This document shows positions 47,021-60,070 of a stretch of DNA of 62,906 nt, in pieces. The position numbers were made by a program, and so were the translations under genes. The stretch is from Lingula anatina (lineage: Eukaryota > Brachiopoda > Lingulata > Lingulida > Lingulidae): the NCBI RefSeq assembly GCF_001039355.2, contig NW_019775247.1:354806-417711 (forward strand), in the 5' to 3' direction. Below the pieces are notes generated by a model, which ran no database searches, had not been told where the DNA came from, and worked only from the letters and a program-made list of their open reading frames with translations. Position 1 is the first letter of the stretch, and each line of letters opens with the position of its first letter.

Positions 47021-50000
47021 AAAAAAAACAGAAAAAACTGTTAGTGCCTTTGTGAAGGGATCTTGCTTCTGGGCCTCTAGACGTATAGCGTGACTTCACT
47101 AAAACCTGCATTACGTTTCCCCGTTGTAAGGCGAAGGTGAAAGCAGTCGTACCATGCCGCTGCATGGTCCTCTTCCTTATATGGAAAAAAACACTGCTTC
47201 GAGAAAAAACATCAAAACCACGATCTGTTGATTTCTTGCACATACGGCAGCCCTGGTCTCAGGAATATGGCAATGACCATAAATTGGAGCCTGTATCCTT
47301 GCAGATTAATCTTAAAATCAGATTATTGTGGCGTTTCTGGTCAATCAGCGACTATTCTATCCACAGAGTGCTTACAAATGATTATAGTACATCGGAATCG
47401 GACTAGAATTTTAGGGCAATCAAATGGCACGTCCCTTGACGAGACAAATGCATAGGACAGTTTTCTCTAAGAAGGAGGAAATGTATTCTATCGATTTAAC
47501 ACGCGTCATGCTTGTCATCCTTTCTTAATCAAAATTTTAACGGTGGGAATGGCTCAGACTACAATCGAAGCGACGAAGTAGGACATCACACTTCTGTGGC
47601 ATGGAAATCTATTGGAAACCCGCTGAAAGTGGCCATGTTCTAGTAAACTATTGCCTGTCGTTGTAACTTTTTTCGTGTGTGTGTACATTTTTGACAAATT
47701 TGAAAAAAAGCAGCTGTAAGCAACCATGGAATTTTTTTGCGATTTAATTTTGTTCTCAAACGACCATGCTAGCTCACCCCAAAACACAAATAATTAGAAG
47801 TGTTTGGCCCATAAATTTGAATTAATGAGTAGAAAGCTTCCATCCATCTACAACGCTTGGCCATCCATCTGCAACGTTGAAACTCCATAGTGAATTATTT
47901 AATGAGCTGACAAATTACGCGACGTTTCAACTCATTTCCTGATGCGGGAGAGGATGTCACCAATGGAATAACAAGTCCAGGAAACACAGACAACTCTGAG
48001 AATGCTCAAGAGGCCACAGCTTTGGGTTCATATATAAAATTGGAAACAGACCATTGCAAAACTCGTTTGTGTCAAATCTAGACTATTTTCAATGAAACAG
48101 TTCTCTGTGTCGCAAGCAAGGGCCTGTAATTATAGCAAGGATGTCTATTGTAAGTAAAATAGCCTCCTTCTCTCTCCGTTTTATAAATCAAAAAACAGTG
48201 GTTTTGCACCGAATTTTTTTGTCACCGAAAAGATTTGTAACCAGGTGGATTGTTGTCTCCCATACTGATAATACACGTATTAAGCGCCGTGTTCTGTTAC
48301 ATTATGTATAACATGCTGCAGATATGTTACTCACTTGCTTTACTCTTTTGTTTAATTTAACATGTCGACCGTTTTCAGCGATCCGCCGCCCCTAACTAAT
48401 CTAAATGTGACGCGCACTTCAAAAATGTAGTCCTTGCACACTTACTAAAACTGTATTTGTGAAAGGCACCTGGAATTTCAAAAATCATTTCACTATAAAG
48501 CCATCTTGGTTTTGAATATATTTGATCCTGGGATTATGGTGCCCAGATGATCAATCTCACTGAAGAACGTATTCCGTCTTTATTTTCCAAAGCTGGTGTC
48601 CCAAGGACGTAATTATCCAACATTTCTGTCTTACGCAGTACATGCGGAGGGATTTGGGAGATCACGCAACCATTAAAATTGATTGACTCTGATGGGAAAC
48701 TTGCAACGCATTCCAGTATGTTCATGATCTAACTACCCGCATCATAACAGCTTGGAATACAGCCTATGTCCCAAATGTACTGGAAGCTGCACTCTGTTAC
48801 ATTCTATTACTGTGACCTTGCGATGTCACCTTTAAATATTAAACGGCTTACATCTGTTGTAAGTAGCATTTGAAACTAAACTTTAAGCAGATGGTACCTT
48901 GTTGGATCCAGTGTATTTCGTGCGAAACTCGCCAAATCAAAAGGTTTCTTATCAGTAATGCTCTGCGCAGGTGCAGTGACATCAGCGAGTGCACTGAAGA
49001 AGCAAAATATCAGGGCTGCTGGAAAATTACAGCGAATTTGCAGCGAATTTGCCGCAGTAGTGCTGCAAACTGCAATTCCTTCTCGTAAATTTTGCAGCAA
49101 ACTTTACTGTATTATTGCTGCTTTTCATTTTGCTAAGGAATTTCACTCACTTCGTTTGATGCATATTGGCCGCTATGCAGGTATAATTTCGCTGTGTAAA
49201 GCAAAAACCGGGCAGCCATGACACTCAACACTTCACAGCCAGCTGCTCTAGTTTTTTGATGTTTTTTTAAATGTTTCACTTGACTCACTGGCCGTGGGCG
49301 GCGGCTCTTCTCTAACCGACATGATTTAAAGCACTTCGTCAAGCTGATTGCTTATAAAACAGTGTATGATCTCCATAATACAAGACAATACACGACTGAA
49401 ACCCTTCCAACCCGATCGCAATTTAGAAGTTTTATACACACATTGTTCATTTACTGTTACACACACGTGTTTTTTTAATCCAGTCAAAAGAAAATACATG
49501 ACCTGTCCAAACTTACAAAGGCTGTATATGAAAATGCGCAATAGATAATCATTTAAATGACGTTTCTATCTGGAATATTGATTGATTTGATATAAAGTAC
49601 ACAATGGTCAAATGTCATCGATCATCATCAGCGGAACAACAGGTGCGCTACACGTGCATGGTACTCTATAGTGACATATACTGTATACCGGTAAAGTATG
49701 TCTTTAGAAAAAATAGCACATAATTAATACATACATAATCAATACACATAATGAGCAACACTGGCAACCTGCTATCTCTCTCACCTTTAATGTAGCCTGA
49801 AACATACATCATTTTAAAACATCATGTTGCTGTCACCTGTTTCCACCCGAGGCGATCTGTTTTAATGTATTTTATAGCTCGTTAGATCCAGTTCACCGTC
49901 ATGATCAATGTCGATACACGACACCTACGCAGACCCGGGTCCCAAACTGGATTGGGCTGTCGTTTACACTCACATTATCTAAGTAAAAACCATTCAATTG

Positions 50001-50689
50001 AGGAGAGTTTCAGTGCATATGTTACCTGTGGCATAACGTGACCTTTAACCTTTACCTTTTTTTTTAATCTGACCTTTTTAAATTGACTTTATCTAAAGTT
50101 TGAGAAAGTTTTAAGTATGAGCGTGGGAGAAGCAGCGAAAAGGAGGGGGGTAAATTACTATGTGTACCAAGTATTTTCGGTCCTGGAAGTAAATAAACTT
50201 TTGACAGTATTTGAATGTACGAAAAGAGACTTAAAGTTATACCGGTACTGTACGTGTTTGAAAATTTCCAAAAATTAAATTGGCTTCCTCTACATATCCT
50301 GTAAATTCTTCTTCTCTTTTTCAATTAAGACATGCAAAAATATTCCAAAAATCATCAAATAAAAGTGCCAGATGTGATTATTTTCTTCTGTAATGCACAA
50401 GAAGACAATGCCGTCTTAATGACTGACCAGACATTCAGAACCCGTTGGATTCAATTAGAAATGTCTTAAATCATCGAATCTGAATTCATGGTCCAGTCGA
50501 AGAATGATTCGTGAGTAGGGAAAAATTGCAAAGTTTTCAAGGGAAATCCAATTTGACTGGAATATACCATACGGGATACGTTTTATATTATTCCACATTT
50601 GCTTGTCCAAGTAAATAGGATAAAATGTTTATGGTTTAGTGTTGTAAAAATACAAACTGTATCACAGTTAGACTTTGAACGTGAGAACG
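47021..50689. other. KCNQ: Intronic stretch without a recognisable gene
   Basis: Short ORFs only. A small patch at 49020-49110 repeats GCAGCGAATTTGC-like words. No splice-bounded coding segment was recognised. Confidence 0.5.
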
Positions 50690-50842
50690 GCATGGCAGGA
50701 ATGGTAGTCCTAGGAATAATAGTCCAGGTTCCCATATGATTAGTACAGGTAGGGGTTAGTTGGAGGTTAGTATAATGGGACGATTGTCACAAGTACAAAA
50801 TAGTAGGGACGGACTAGCGGACTTCAATTCCTGTTACACTGG
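50690..50842 (-). mobile_element. Element family M1, copy 5 (inverted)
   Basis: Contains GGCAGGAATGGTAGTCCTAG, CATATGATTAGTACAGGTAG, AGGTTAGTATAATGGGACGA and GACTTCAATTCCTGTTACAC. Slightly shorter than the others because a segment after the GGGGTTAGTTGGAG block is missing. Confidence 0.85.
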
Positions 50843-53626
50843 TACACGTGCTGGGCAATATATCTAGACAAAACTGTGGACTTGGAAATATGATGGAATT
50901 TTCCACACAGGAATTTAAAAAGTCCCGCCCACGTGAACATCACGTGACATCTCAGCCCTTTGGTCTTCCGGTCTTTTTGAAAGCGAGGCTTGCATTCAAT
51001 CCGACAAACATGCGTGTACAATGAAAAACCAAACTGATTTTCAATTCCAGTTTGTCTCCAATTTCAGCATTGATTCCAAACTCGTGAACAATTGGATTAG
51101 TTTCCACGAAGCCATATTTTGAACTTTCACTAGCGAAAAGGTTAAACGAAATAGGAGACGTTATACGATACTCTTTTCAGATCCTACATCTGGGATGTAA
51201 TTGTATTTGGTAAACCTAATTTTGGTTAATGTACCGTGGACATTTTACGTGTAGTTTTTGACTCGAAATGAACGCAACTTTGAACGAATTATCAACGCCA
51301 CGAATACAATAGAAAGGCTGTTGTGGCATTGTGTATTAACAAAAGATACACTTTTAAGTAGGCGAAACTTGCAATGATCGGATAAGTTTTCTAAATGCAA
51401 TTACATCTGTTTTTCAAGACAGTCCAGGATTTATGACAATGGCCGTTTAAAAGGCACGTGCTCGATAGATTGTCAATAAACCAAACACGCACTTGCAATC
51501 CATCTTTAAAGGAGTGAAAAATGAAACTCGCGATGCAGCGGCTTTGGCTACTAATTGGATTTCGAGGTTTCAGTTAGTACATATTGTCATCTGCAAACGA
51601 TTGATAAGTTAATGTTTTCAGATAGTTTTTTTTTTTTTTTTTTTTTACTGAGACTTACGGGAACGGAGAAAAAACACAACCACTATAACAGGCGATTTTA
51701 CGGAAAGAAACAAGAGGTATGTTTACAGTAGATAATGTAACTTTTTACAGTACTCTGAAGCATATTTTCCTTCGAAGCATTGGCAGTCCTATACGGCACG
51801 TGACACAGAATGGACCAATCACCTTCAACGTCCTCCTCTCGGAATTATAAAATGTTTTTTTTTTCAACAAGGGATTCGGGATACGTGATGATTTCCTCAT
51901 CAAATGATCCTGAATCAAACAACTCGGCAAAGCAACCTGTAATTACCACATATAACTTCAAGTTATCAGAATACCTGTACTGATATGTTTCTCTAAGTAC
52001 ATGTAACTAAAATGAGAAAACTTATACTCTTAATTGATTATTCTTTGTGCTATGAACCGTACGTTTTCTCCTTCTGTCCGGGATTCAAATTAACCCCGGT
52101 AATTTCTAGTGACAAGAACACCTGAAGCTCACTTCTTCCACGTTTCCGTTCTCCTTTGAGCCCTCGCGGTCTCGTGGAGAACTGCGGGCTAAAGATCATA
52201 TTAGACTTTAATCAAACAGCACGCATGATAAGTACTTCGAGTAATGGCTTTTTCTTTCAGCCAGCTGCAGCGTTTTTACATTTACAAGAACCGTAGCTTC
52301 CGGGAGGATTTCTTTGTTTAAAGCTAATGATGATTTAGGAACTAAAGCATTCGCCATTCATATGTTATATCTATTACAAAGGAATTGCAATAATCGTTGT
52401 CCCGATATGGAACCATGACAGCTGTCAAGCCTGTATGAATGTGAAAAAATCAGACGCACTCCAAGGTACACTTCCTACATGTAGATATCAATATTTTAAG
52501 TTGGAAGTCATTCTCATACTGTTTAAACCTTCAATTGACTTAGAACGATTTAGTAGTCCGTAGCAGTTTCTGCCCAATGACGCAACAGACTAGCCTTGGT
52601 ACATGTATTACGGCTTTCCGCCGTGAGATATCATTATACATTGTGGCCAATAAAAGAGAGACTCACATAACATCAATCTATCATTGATTTCGTTAAAATG
52701 AGTACAAGATTTATCGGGCTGAAACAGAACAATCTATGCAAGCCTTTATGCCGAGAAACACGCTTGGCTATATTAACAAAATGAACAATTCAAGAAATAG
52801 GAGACCGCTTTTCTTCTGTCAGACTGGTTTCATGTGTTTCTTTACAGAACTATAGCAGTTCGCTTTGATCTATTATTAACTATAGTCTGCTTTGAACAGA
52901 CAATTGATATATTCATGTGATAAAAGCAAATGTAGTCGGCATGCCACAAGTTTTTAAATATAACATATAAAATGCATGCAGGTATGTGAACAGGACAAGT
53001 TAATTTCTAAAACCAGAATTCTGCAAAAAGCGTGATACCAGTATCAGTCCCTCGCATATTCACCTGTATGGCATTTGATATCGCTTAATTTGCTCGAGCG
53101 AGTCGGCCGTATGTTAGTTGGTATAGGAATCCTTGGAGTGTTATGTTTACTAGCTATCTTGTAAAAACGTCTACTTTACCTAGATATGTCTTGGTTGTCA
53201 GGATTATTTTAATAAAATCCGAAAAGAGTGAACACTCCATGAGGTTCTAATTGTGTTTCAGTGGCTCTGATGTGAGAATCTGCACGGATCTAGCCACCAA
53301 GTGTGCAGTCATCAGGTTTTATGGATAGATAATTTCTATTATTTGTTTTGCAGAACAAACAATTTCATTAATTTACCCATTTACCCATCCATGGTTAATT
53401 GTATCAACGATCCATGTGCTAAAGCACTGCGAGCCATCATGCGATCGCAGAATGCATTATTCACGGCGAATGACATGGAATGCTGCGCTGATTATGCCAC
53501 CCGCCGTGAATTCTAAATGTTTCCACATATATTTTTGGCTTAAATTGAATTGTGCACATGTAGAGACGTATAAATACGACGCCGACAACAGAACACAATT
53601 ACACAAATAAAGGAAACTCTACTTAC
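50843..53626. other. KCNQ: 5'-most part of KCNQ intron 1, no recognisable gene
   Basis: Contains a T-run at 51627-51646 and short ORFs only. First introns often hold enhancers near the start exon, but I see no specific site cluster. Confidence 0.5.
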
Positions 53627-54258
53627 ACGAACACATGGTACGCTATGGAGGTCCAATCCTTGGGCCTTTCCAGAAAGTTGTATACTTTTGACTGAACCTT
53701 TCTGTAGTGGGGGTCCGGAGGCGGTCGGTAGGCTATCGGTTTCCCAAGAAGCGACAGTCTAGGCTGCCTAAACCTTGAATGCATCGACCCCCCATGTTTC
53801 CTTCCATGGATGTTATTAAATTCCTTCTCAACGTCGGTTCTAAGGGAATTTTTCTCCGAGTCGCCGTCATCCATGATAAATTCAACGCGCAGACGTTTGC
53901 CGTCGTTTCCTCGCCGGTGGTGAGAAGATCCCTTCAAACAAGGGGCCCTGAGCGTACGCTTTTCTTTCTTGTCGTCGTGATCGTCTGCAAATTTTTGAGG
54001 TGAGCAACACTGCTCGTCTGCTGCTAGTTTCCCTTCCTTCACTTTAATTCCACACGGCTCTGTCTCTGCCGCGATCGCGTTATCGTCTGCTAGATCCCAG
54101 TGGCAATTATCGCCTGCTAAGTTTGTATCCTCGAACCCCAACTGATGAGTGTTAATCTCAAAGTCGATTGCTCTGTGCAGCTCCTCTTGCTCGCGCTCGA
54201 ATGTATCATTCTGCTGCTCTGAGTCGAGCAACGATCCAAGCGCCTCTAGTGACGACAT
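53627..54258 (-). CDS. KCNQ: KCNQ (Kv7) potassium channel, first coding exon: cytoplasmic N-terminus
   Basis: Opens with ATG (context GTCAAAATGTC, A at -3) and runs 210 codons plus two bases to a GTAAGT donor. Residues 1-160 are hydrophilic, mostly acidic and unlike anything I recognise; they include an acidic stretch near 85-100 (ADDHDDKKEKR) and a basic stretch near 115-125 (HHRRGNDGKRLR). From about residue 168 the family signature starts: PRLSLLGKPIAYRPPP, resembling the SLLGKPLSY segment of KCNQ5, then HYRKVQSKVYNFLERPKDW and AYHVF leading into S1. VYNFLERP is the KCNQ1 form, where KCNQ2-5 have YNVLERP. The start is supported by an in-frame TGA at 54313-54315 with no ATG between. The N-terminus is much longer than in human KCNQ1, whose first exon has about 128 codons. 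Confidence 0.95.
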
Positions 54259-54368
54259 TTTGACCGATTTGAAGAACAGTATCTGTTTAGTCCAGGTCTC
54301 CGTGAGGATTCTTCATTCACATCTACAGCAATTACGTGGCATGATTAGAGTCCTCCAAATCAATTAAC
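54259..54368 (-). promoter_or_regulatory. KCNQ: Probable KCNQ 5' untranslated segment with a short upstream ORF
   Basis: Sequence just upstream of the KCNQ ATG. A good acceptor-like stretch (TATTTATTTTTCAG, exon side starting at 54368) suggests that the leader is spliced and that the promoter and non-coding first exon lie farther upstream. An upstream ATG at 54340-54342 opens a nine-codon ORF ending in TGA at 54313-54315, in the same frame as the main start. The transcript start itself is not identifiable here. Confidence 0.45.
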
Positions 54369-55745
54369 CTGAAAAATAAATACCTCAATTGCAATTTTGT
54401 AAATATTGGAATAATAAAGAATATGGTTATTAGATTAAGACGGTGCGCGGTAATTTCAGCCCAATTTATCTTTCTTACTTGCCGGATTATCTGCGGTGTA
54501 AAATTTCAGCGTAACCCCACTTAGATAAATAATTTCAAGGAGTGTAAAATACTTTCATTGCCCACAAAAACAAAATGTTTCCAAATCATTCTCAAATGTG
54601 GTGGATTATCGTCAGAACGTTTGTCGAAAATGCGGTTCACACTCAATCGTCTTTTTGAAAAATGAGTCCAAATGACCACTTTACATTTCCTAGCTAAATA
54701 ACAAAATTGGTTGAACTCATATGGCATGGACCACAATAACAAATTACCATCCCTGAATCAGACACTTACCACGCAAAAAAACACCCAAATGACAAATTAA
54801 AAGTGTTGACTCTGGTTTGAAAACTTTGACTTACGTGTGAACACATGTTTATCTAATGCCATGTTTGAGAAATAACAAAATGCTCGGAACGCACGTCAGT
54901 GATTAAGAAGCGGAATATCATTTTCTTTAAACTTCCGGGGGGGGGGAGATTTTCTCTAGAACTAAATAAGACAGGAGCTGGGTGATATGCCAGAACATAT
55001 TTTCATTTCCTTGCAAATTTTCGAAGTGTAAATGCCTATATTTATATACCCTTTTTGTTAATGGTAGGAATCCAACATGTAAAAATATACGTTCCATAAA
55101 GTGAAAAATGTTTAATCGTTTTCTCCTTCCAAAACAACAGGAAAAAGATTGGTGGCAAGAAAAATGGTTTTGACCTTGACCTTTCTAGCCACACGTGCAA
55201 CGATCGTCTGCCTGGGTTTTATGATCTCTCAACACGTTCTGTTGAAAGCTGCGTAGAACGATTTTTTCCAGCAAACCACCTGGATTTCGTCCTTACAAGC
55301 TCAATGTTTATTTATATTCGGAAATCTACATTCCATAGTTTTTGTTAAAACAGAAATACATTCGGTCTTCTCCGGAAACATTCGAGAATGCTCTTCAGAT
55401 ACACATTTATTGGCTCTAGATTAGTAGTTGGCTAGTCTAATTCTGAAACATAAGACAAGCATGTGCTAATCCATGTGTATCTCTTAAGCCATATCCATAA
55501 ACTTGACGTGATATAGATGTGTTAACTGAATGATAAAGAAGGTGTCATTGTTGATAGGCATCTTTACTTTAGAATGTTGTTTTCCGTTTTTATTTTGAGG
55601 TAATTTTATATCTGAAGTCTGTTTTATCTATATCTGAGCTTCGATGTAAAATACTTGATTTCGAAAAATGTTAATGTTTAATAAGTTAGCACTTCGTTGC
55701 CAGTAAGTAGAAACGCTTCTCCAGAATCATCTGGAATCATCTGAC
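54369..55745. other. Region upstream of the KCNQ start
   Basis: AT-rich, with a G-tract near 54936-54949. No clear core promoter was recognised, and the acceptor-like site at 54369 suggests this may be a 5' UTR intron. Only short ORFs. Confidence 0.5.
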
Positions 55746-55893
55746 CAGGGCCGTAGCCTCCGGGGGGGCAGGGGGGGCAGCTGCCCCCCCTGGAATTTGG
55801 AATTTTACACACCTCACCCTCCCCCCTCGGTAGCTTCGACCCCTCGTGTCTGCTTACTGCCCCCCCTGACATTTTGCTCAGGCTACGGCCCTG
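55746..55893. mobile_element. Short inverted-repeat element family M2, copy 1
   Basis: 148 bp with ends CAGGGCCGTAGCC and, inverted, the same 13 bases (GGCTACGGCCCTG). The interior has long G and C runs (GGGGGGGCAG, CTGCCCCCCC) that also pair. I recall CCGTAGCC-ended short elements of this kind in many marine invertebrate genomes. Confidence 0.85.
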
Positions 55894-55993
55894 ATCTCTG
55901 TGAGTTTTGAATTCCTTGACATGGAGTACGACTTATTATCTAAATGACTTAAATATCCGCACAATTACTACATAACAGCGCATTTTCCATTAG

Positions 55994-56376
55994 TTTAAAG
56001 ATGCATACGAAGTCAATTTTTGGTCACAAAAGCCAACCAGATGGCAGCATATAGTTTCAAGTAGTATAACTAAGAGAATTGCCAAAAGGCATTGTTTAAT
56101 TTTACCCGAAAATGGTGTTTGAATAGATTTTTCTGCTAGCATTCTATGCTGCATGTCAATGGGCCAGAAAATTAGGTCACGAAAGTAGGTTAAATTTTTG
56201 ACCAAAAATTTAAAGAAAGGAGCAGTCTAAAGTTCTTTTACGGCTGATTCAGTTATTTATTCAGTAAATCCCTTGGCATGTAGAATTTATTTGAGTCATA
56301 TAAGAAACTAGTAGAAGTGGTTTATATGTGTTACTGGGAATCCATGCTCCACTGATGCTCGATTCGTATGTACCTT
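55994..56376 (+). repeat. Dispersed repeat R3, copy 2
   Basis: Direct repeat of 61177-61567 and of 21210-21578, from TTAAAGATGCATACGAAGTC to a TATGTACCTTT end. A minus-strand frame of about 70 codons is shared with copy 3 but broken in copy 1. Confidence 0.88.
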
Positions 56377-58210
56377 TAAACGACCACAAAATCAACGCAC
56401 AAATGTATTCTCTCATTCAGCGAATAAATATGGGTTTTTGATATGGATTACCAATGCCTCGTCTTTGACAATCTAAGCATATGACATATCGAAGCTTTTG
56501 ACAGCGCCCTCGTTTGTGTATGTGGCAAAGTAAGACTCAATTCCCTACTACATATAGCACAGTTGGTATGTCTCATTGTCTTAGCTAGAAAACCCTTACT
56601 GTACATAACGAGTTCTCATTGCTGTCAATGCTCTTATTCTTTTACAGGCGGTTCATGTGAGAGAATACCTGTTCTCAACCATTTCTTGCTTTGCATTAGT
56701 GTAGTCTTTACCTGTATAAGGGGAGCCGGGTAACGCCACACCTTCTATTTGTGCCATTTTACCTGTATCTTCACACAGTGCCGTCTTTAACTGTATGTGG
56801 AGATAACAACGCTTTACCTTAAAACGGTGGCATAATTACCTGTTTGTGGTGGATATATAATAACGCCAAACCTCCAAATGCTGTAGTACACTGATGAATG
56901 CATCTTTCAAAAAGTCCTTTCTCTGATGCTATAATTTTTTCAACGTTCCGTATGACGCATTCGTACAATAATATTTCGTATTGGATTTTTAGAGCAGCAA
57001 TGTTTGCACCGGTTTTGTGTGTTTTATACGCATTACTTAAGAAACTTAAACTGTGATGACCCGAATGGATATAGACAATAGACTTTACATAAAGCCATGT
57101 TCGTATGCCCCTTTGGGTGACGGTTTTTATTTTAATTTTTCCAATATTTTCCTAGGTTATAAAGCTGCCCAATTAGTCAACGAGTGATGCTGTAAGATGG
57201 GACTTAAATAAAACAGCACTTTAAAAGAAGCATACCTTTTACAGTAAAACAATCGATGGCAGTTCTTTTCAGTAACACACATGTATACCTCGCGTTCTCA
57301 TAAAACATTTACCAAAAGCAAACATGAATTTATACCATTAGCAAATACTTAGTCGCCCACTGAATTAAAGTGATTCCAACCGCAAAGTCACGGTGTATAA
57401 TGTGAAGCACCGTTATTACCTTTTCTCAACAAGGAGCGGTTACATCGATAAGGAAACAGTTAAATAATTGAGAAGGCAATTTAATTTGTTAAGTAACGTC
57501 TCTCTAGCCCACGTGCGTATAATGGATCTTGTATATTCAACTACTGAAACAGTATAGGCCTTAAACTATAACAAAATAGCATTTTAATGGCCTTTTTCTT
57601 TGTGTCGAAGTGTTGGCTGATAATAAAAAAGAAAACTTTTTGAATATTTAACAAGCGGTACACGGTGTGCTGACCCCAAATTCGCTGCCAGAAATAAAGA
57701 TGTAAGTATATACCTAACGTGCGAGATAATGCCAAACAGCTTATCCCGTGGATTGAGGCGTAGACCTCAAACAGAATACAGATTTGGTGAATACATATAG
57801 ACATTTATAATAAATTCATTTGTATATTATACCACGATGCTTACCTACTACCCCAAAGTCTGGGACAGGAAATGCATTTTACTTTATCAAAATCCTCAAA
57901 TGCATAGCAAAATAAAATTGTTGCAGTTCTTATAATTTCCTCGTGGGATGATGCTATTGCTTTATTTGTCCAACTTATTACTTTATAAATGGACAGTTAC
58001 AGACAGTGCAATAAATATCCCAACGACCTTTATAAGTGACCACTCACACAACGACGATGTGCTCCTAAAGCCCACTTCGCACAAGCTTACCCAGGATATA
58101 TCGAAAGAGTGTGTGGGTTTTTCTAATATTTTCTTCTGTCGATTCTCTAGGCAGTCGATGATTTCTTTTTTCTCGTGGAGACATTTTTATGTTGTATGAT
58201 ACAGGGACTA
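56377..58210. other. Upstream stretch, nothing recognised
   Basis: AT-rich, short ORFs only. ACCTGTAT/TTTACC words recur near 56705-56850 without forming a clear array. Confidence 0.5.
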
Positions 58211-58373
58211 AACCGTAGCCAGGGGGGTTCGGGGGGTTCGAAAGAACCCCCCTTTTTGAAGGGAAAAGGTCCCCTCTGGGTGAAATTGAATTAAGGAACA
58301 TGAAAGTTTCATGTTAAAAGGACCACTTTTTCAGAAAAAGAACCCTCTTTTTGAAATTTCTGGCTACGGGCCT
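58211..58373. mobile_element. Short inverted-repeat element family M2, copy 2
   Basis: Left end AAACCGTAGCCAGGGGGGTT and right end, inverted, CAGGCCCGTAGCCAGAAATT. The interior carries GGTTCGAAAGAACCCCCC and a later AAAGAACCCTCTTTTTG. Related to the 55.75-kb copy through the CCGTAGCC end and the G-rich left arm. Confidence 0.75.
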
Positions 58374-58858
58374 GCTAAATGAATTTGTCTGGTATCGGTC
58401 ATAAGCATATCACTCGTCTGTGAAGAGTAGGGGAGATGCTTTCAGAACATCATCTGCAAAAGAGTTCTACAGCAAGGAAAAATGAGTCCTTTTCTTATCA
58501 CAAACGTTCAGACCCCCCCCCCCCCTTCCCTCAGTATTAATTATATCACAATACTGTAATAGATAATAAAACCAATCTTTAAATCAATGATAAAATAAAT
58601 GAAGCGTGAGTTTTATTTGGATATTTTTTAATATCTGCTATTGAGTATACTTGTACACCCAGACCATGCATACAACATAAATTTCACACATCCTCCAATA
58701 TGTCACCACACGCAAAGCAGTAACATTACTGCACTTCTTTTAAGAGTTTTCAGGTATCCTCACAGGTGCGCGTTTGCCTTGGTGCTGTTGTCAAGGACAA
58801 ATGTCACCATTTCCCAAGTTTCGTCTAGATTATTGCCGAGTCCTTGCACTCGCAGTAT

Positions 58859-58895
<37 letters not shown>

Positions 58896-58907
58896 TAATA
58901 ATAATAA
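58859..58907. repeat. (AAT)n microsatellite followed by a GGCGCCTTACA segment
   Basis: About 15 AAT units, then GATTCTTATATGGCGCCTTAC and a second GGCGCCTTACA 25 bp later. The combination of an (AAT)n tract with a TTATATGGCGCC-type motif is one I recall from dispersed short repeats of marine invertebrates. Confidence 0.8.
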
Positions 58908-59879
58908 GATTCTTATATGGCGCCTTACATTCTATCTCAAGGCGCCTTACAATAATGGCTAATATGCTAAAATCATTTAAATGACTACAATATTTTAATC
59001 ATAAACTCTCATTGGAAACCATTTAAAATTTACACTACTAAAAAACAATAATTAAAATACATATATATTTTTTTAAAAAATCTAAGAGATAAAGACAAAA
59101 TTAAAAATGTGGGTCTTTAAAAGATATTTAAAATTGTCAAAGTATTTCTAAGTAAATTAAGGTACAGGTATTCGTTTAGTACAGTGTCTATCTCAGGCTA
59201 GAAGTAACAGAGGTTCCCTCTGAATTTCCATACAAGTAAACAACAATGACATAGACATAAAAGAAAAAAATCCAACAAGGACAACGATGAACAACATTTA
59301 TAAGACAGCCTTGAGTTCGGATCCTGCATTCCGACTCTTCCAGAGTCTTGTTTGTATGATATTATGCCTCATTAAACTTACAACTAACTCGTCACGCTTG
59401 TGCGCGTTTATGACATTTCTGGGAAATGACTGTCTTCTTTTTTTTTTCAAAAAAATAATGAAAGATCCATCCATAACACCGTATCCCAGCTGTATGACGA
59501 TCGGGAACTTCATGTTACATAGTTTAAAGAGACAAAAGAATTGCAAAGCTAAACTTGATGAAATTACTTTGTATGAAATAACGCTTGCAGACTAATGGAT
59601 TTTTTGTCCGAAAATTAGCTACGTGCACGTGCACAACAAGAAAAGAACGTCTAGTTCTTCAAATTGTTATTTGATCTCCATGTTTCCAAGCTCATCCCCG
59701 NATATTCGCAACACTTATAACGCAATTACTTAGCCTTAAGCAGTATTCGCTGACATCCCTTGATTCAATGTTCTAAATCAAGGTTAAATAAAGCCAGATG
59801 CATGAAAAGTATGACACAGTTAGCTTTAGCTATCACGCACTAACTCATGAACGATAACGTTCGCGCCAGAGCACGAACA
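58908..59879. other. Upstream stretch, nothing recognised
   Basis: Very AT-rich (58960-59160) then ordinary. Short ORFs only. Confidence 0.5.
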
Positions 59880-59901
59880 AGCACACACACACACACACAC
59901 T

Positions 59902-59968
<67 letters not shown>

Positions 59969-60070
59969 CATAAAGGAACAGTCATATACATGTGCTCAAA
60001 CACGCTCTCGGGCACGCCGCGCAAGCACACACACACACGCACACACACACACGCACACGCACACACACAA
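59880..60070. repeat. Compound (CA)n-(TA)n-(GA)n and second (CA)n microsatellite
   Basis: CA repeats (59880-59917) pass into TA repeats (about 59918-59940) and GA repeats (about 59941-59968). A second CA/CG-containing tract lies at 60026-60069. Confidence 0.93.
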
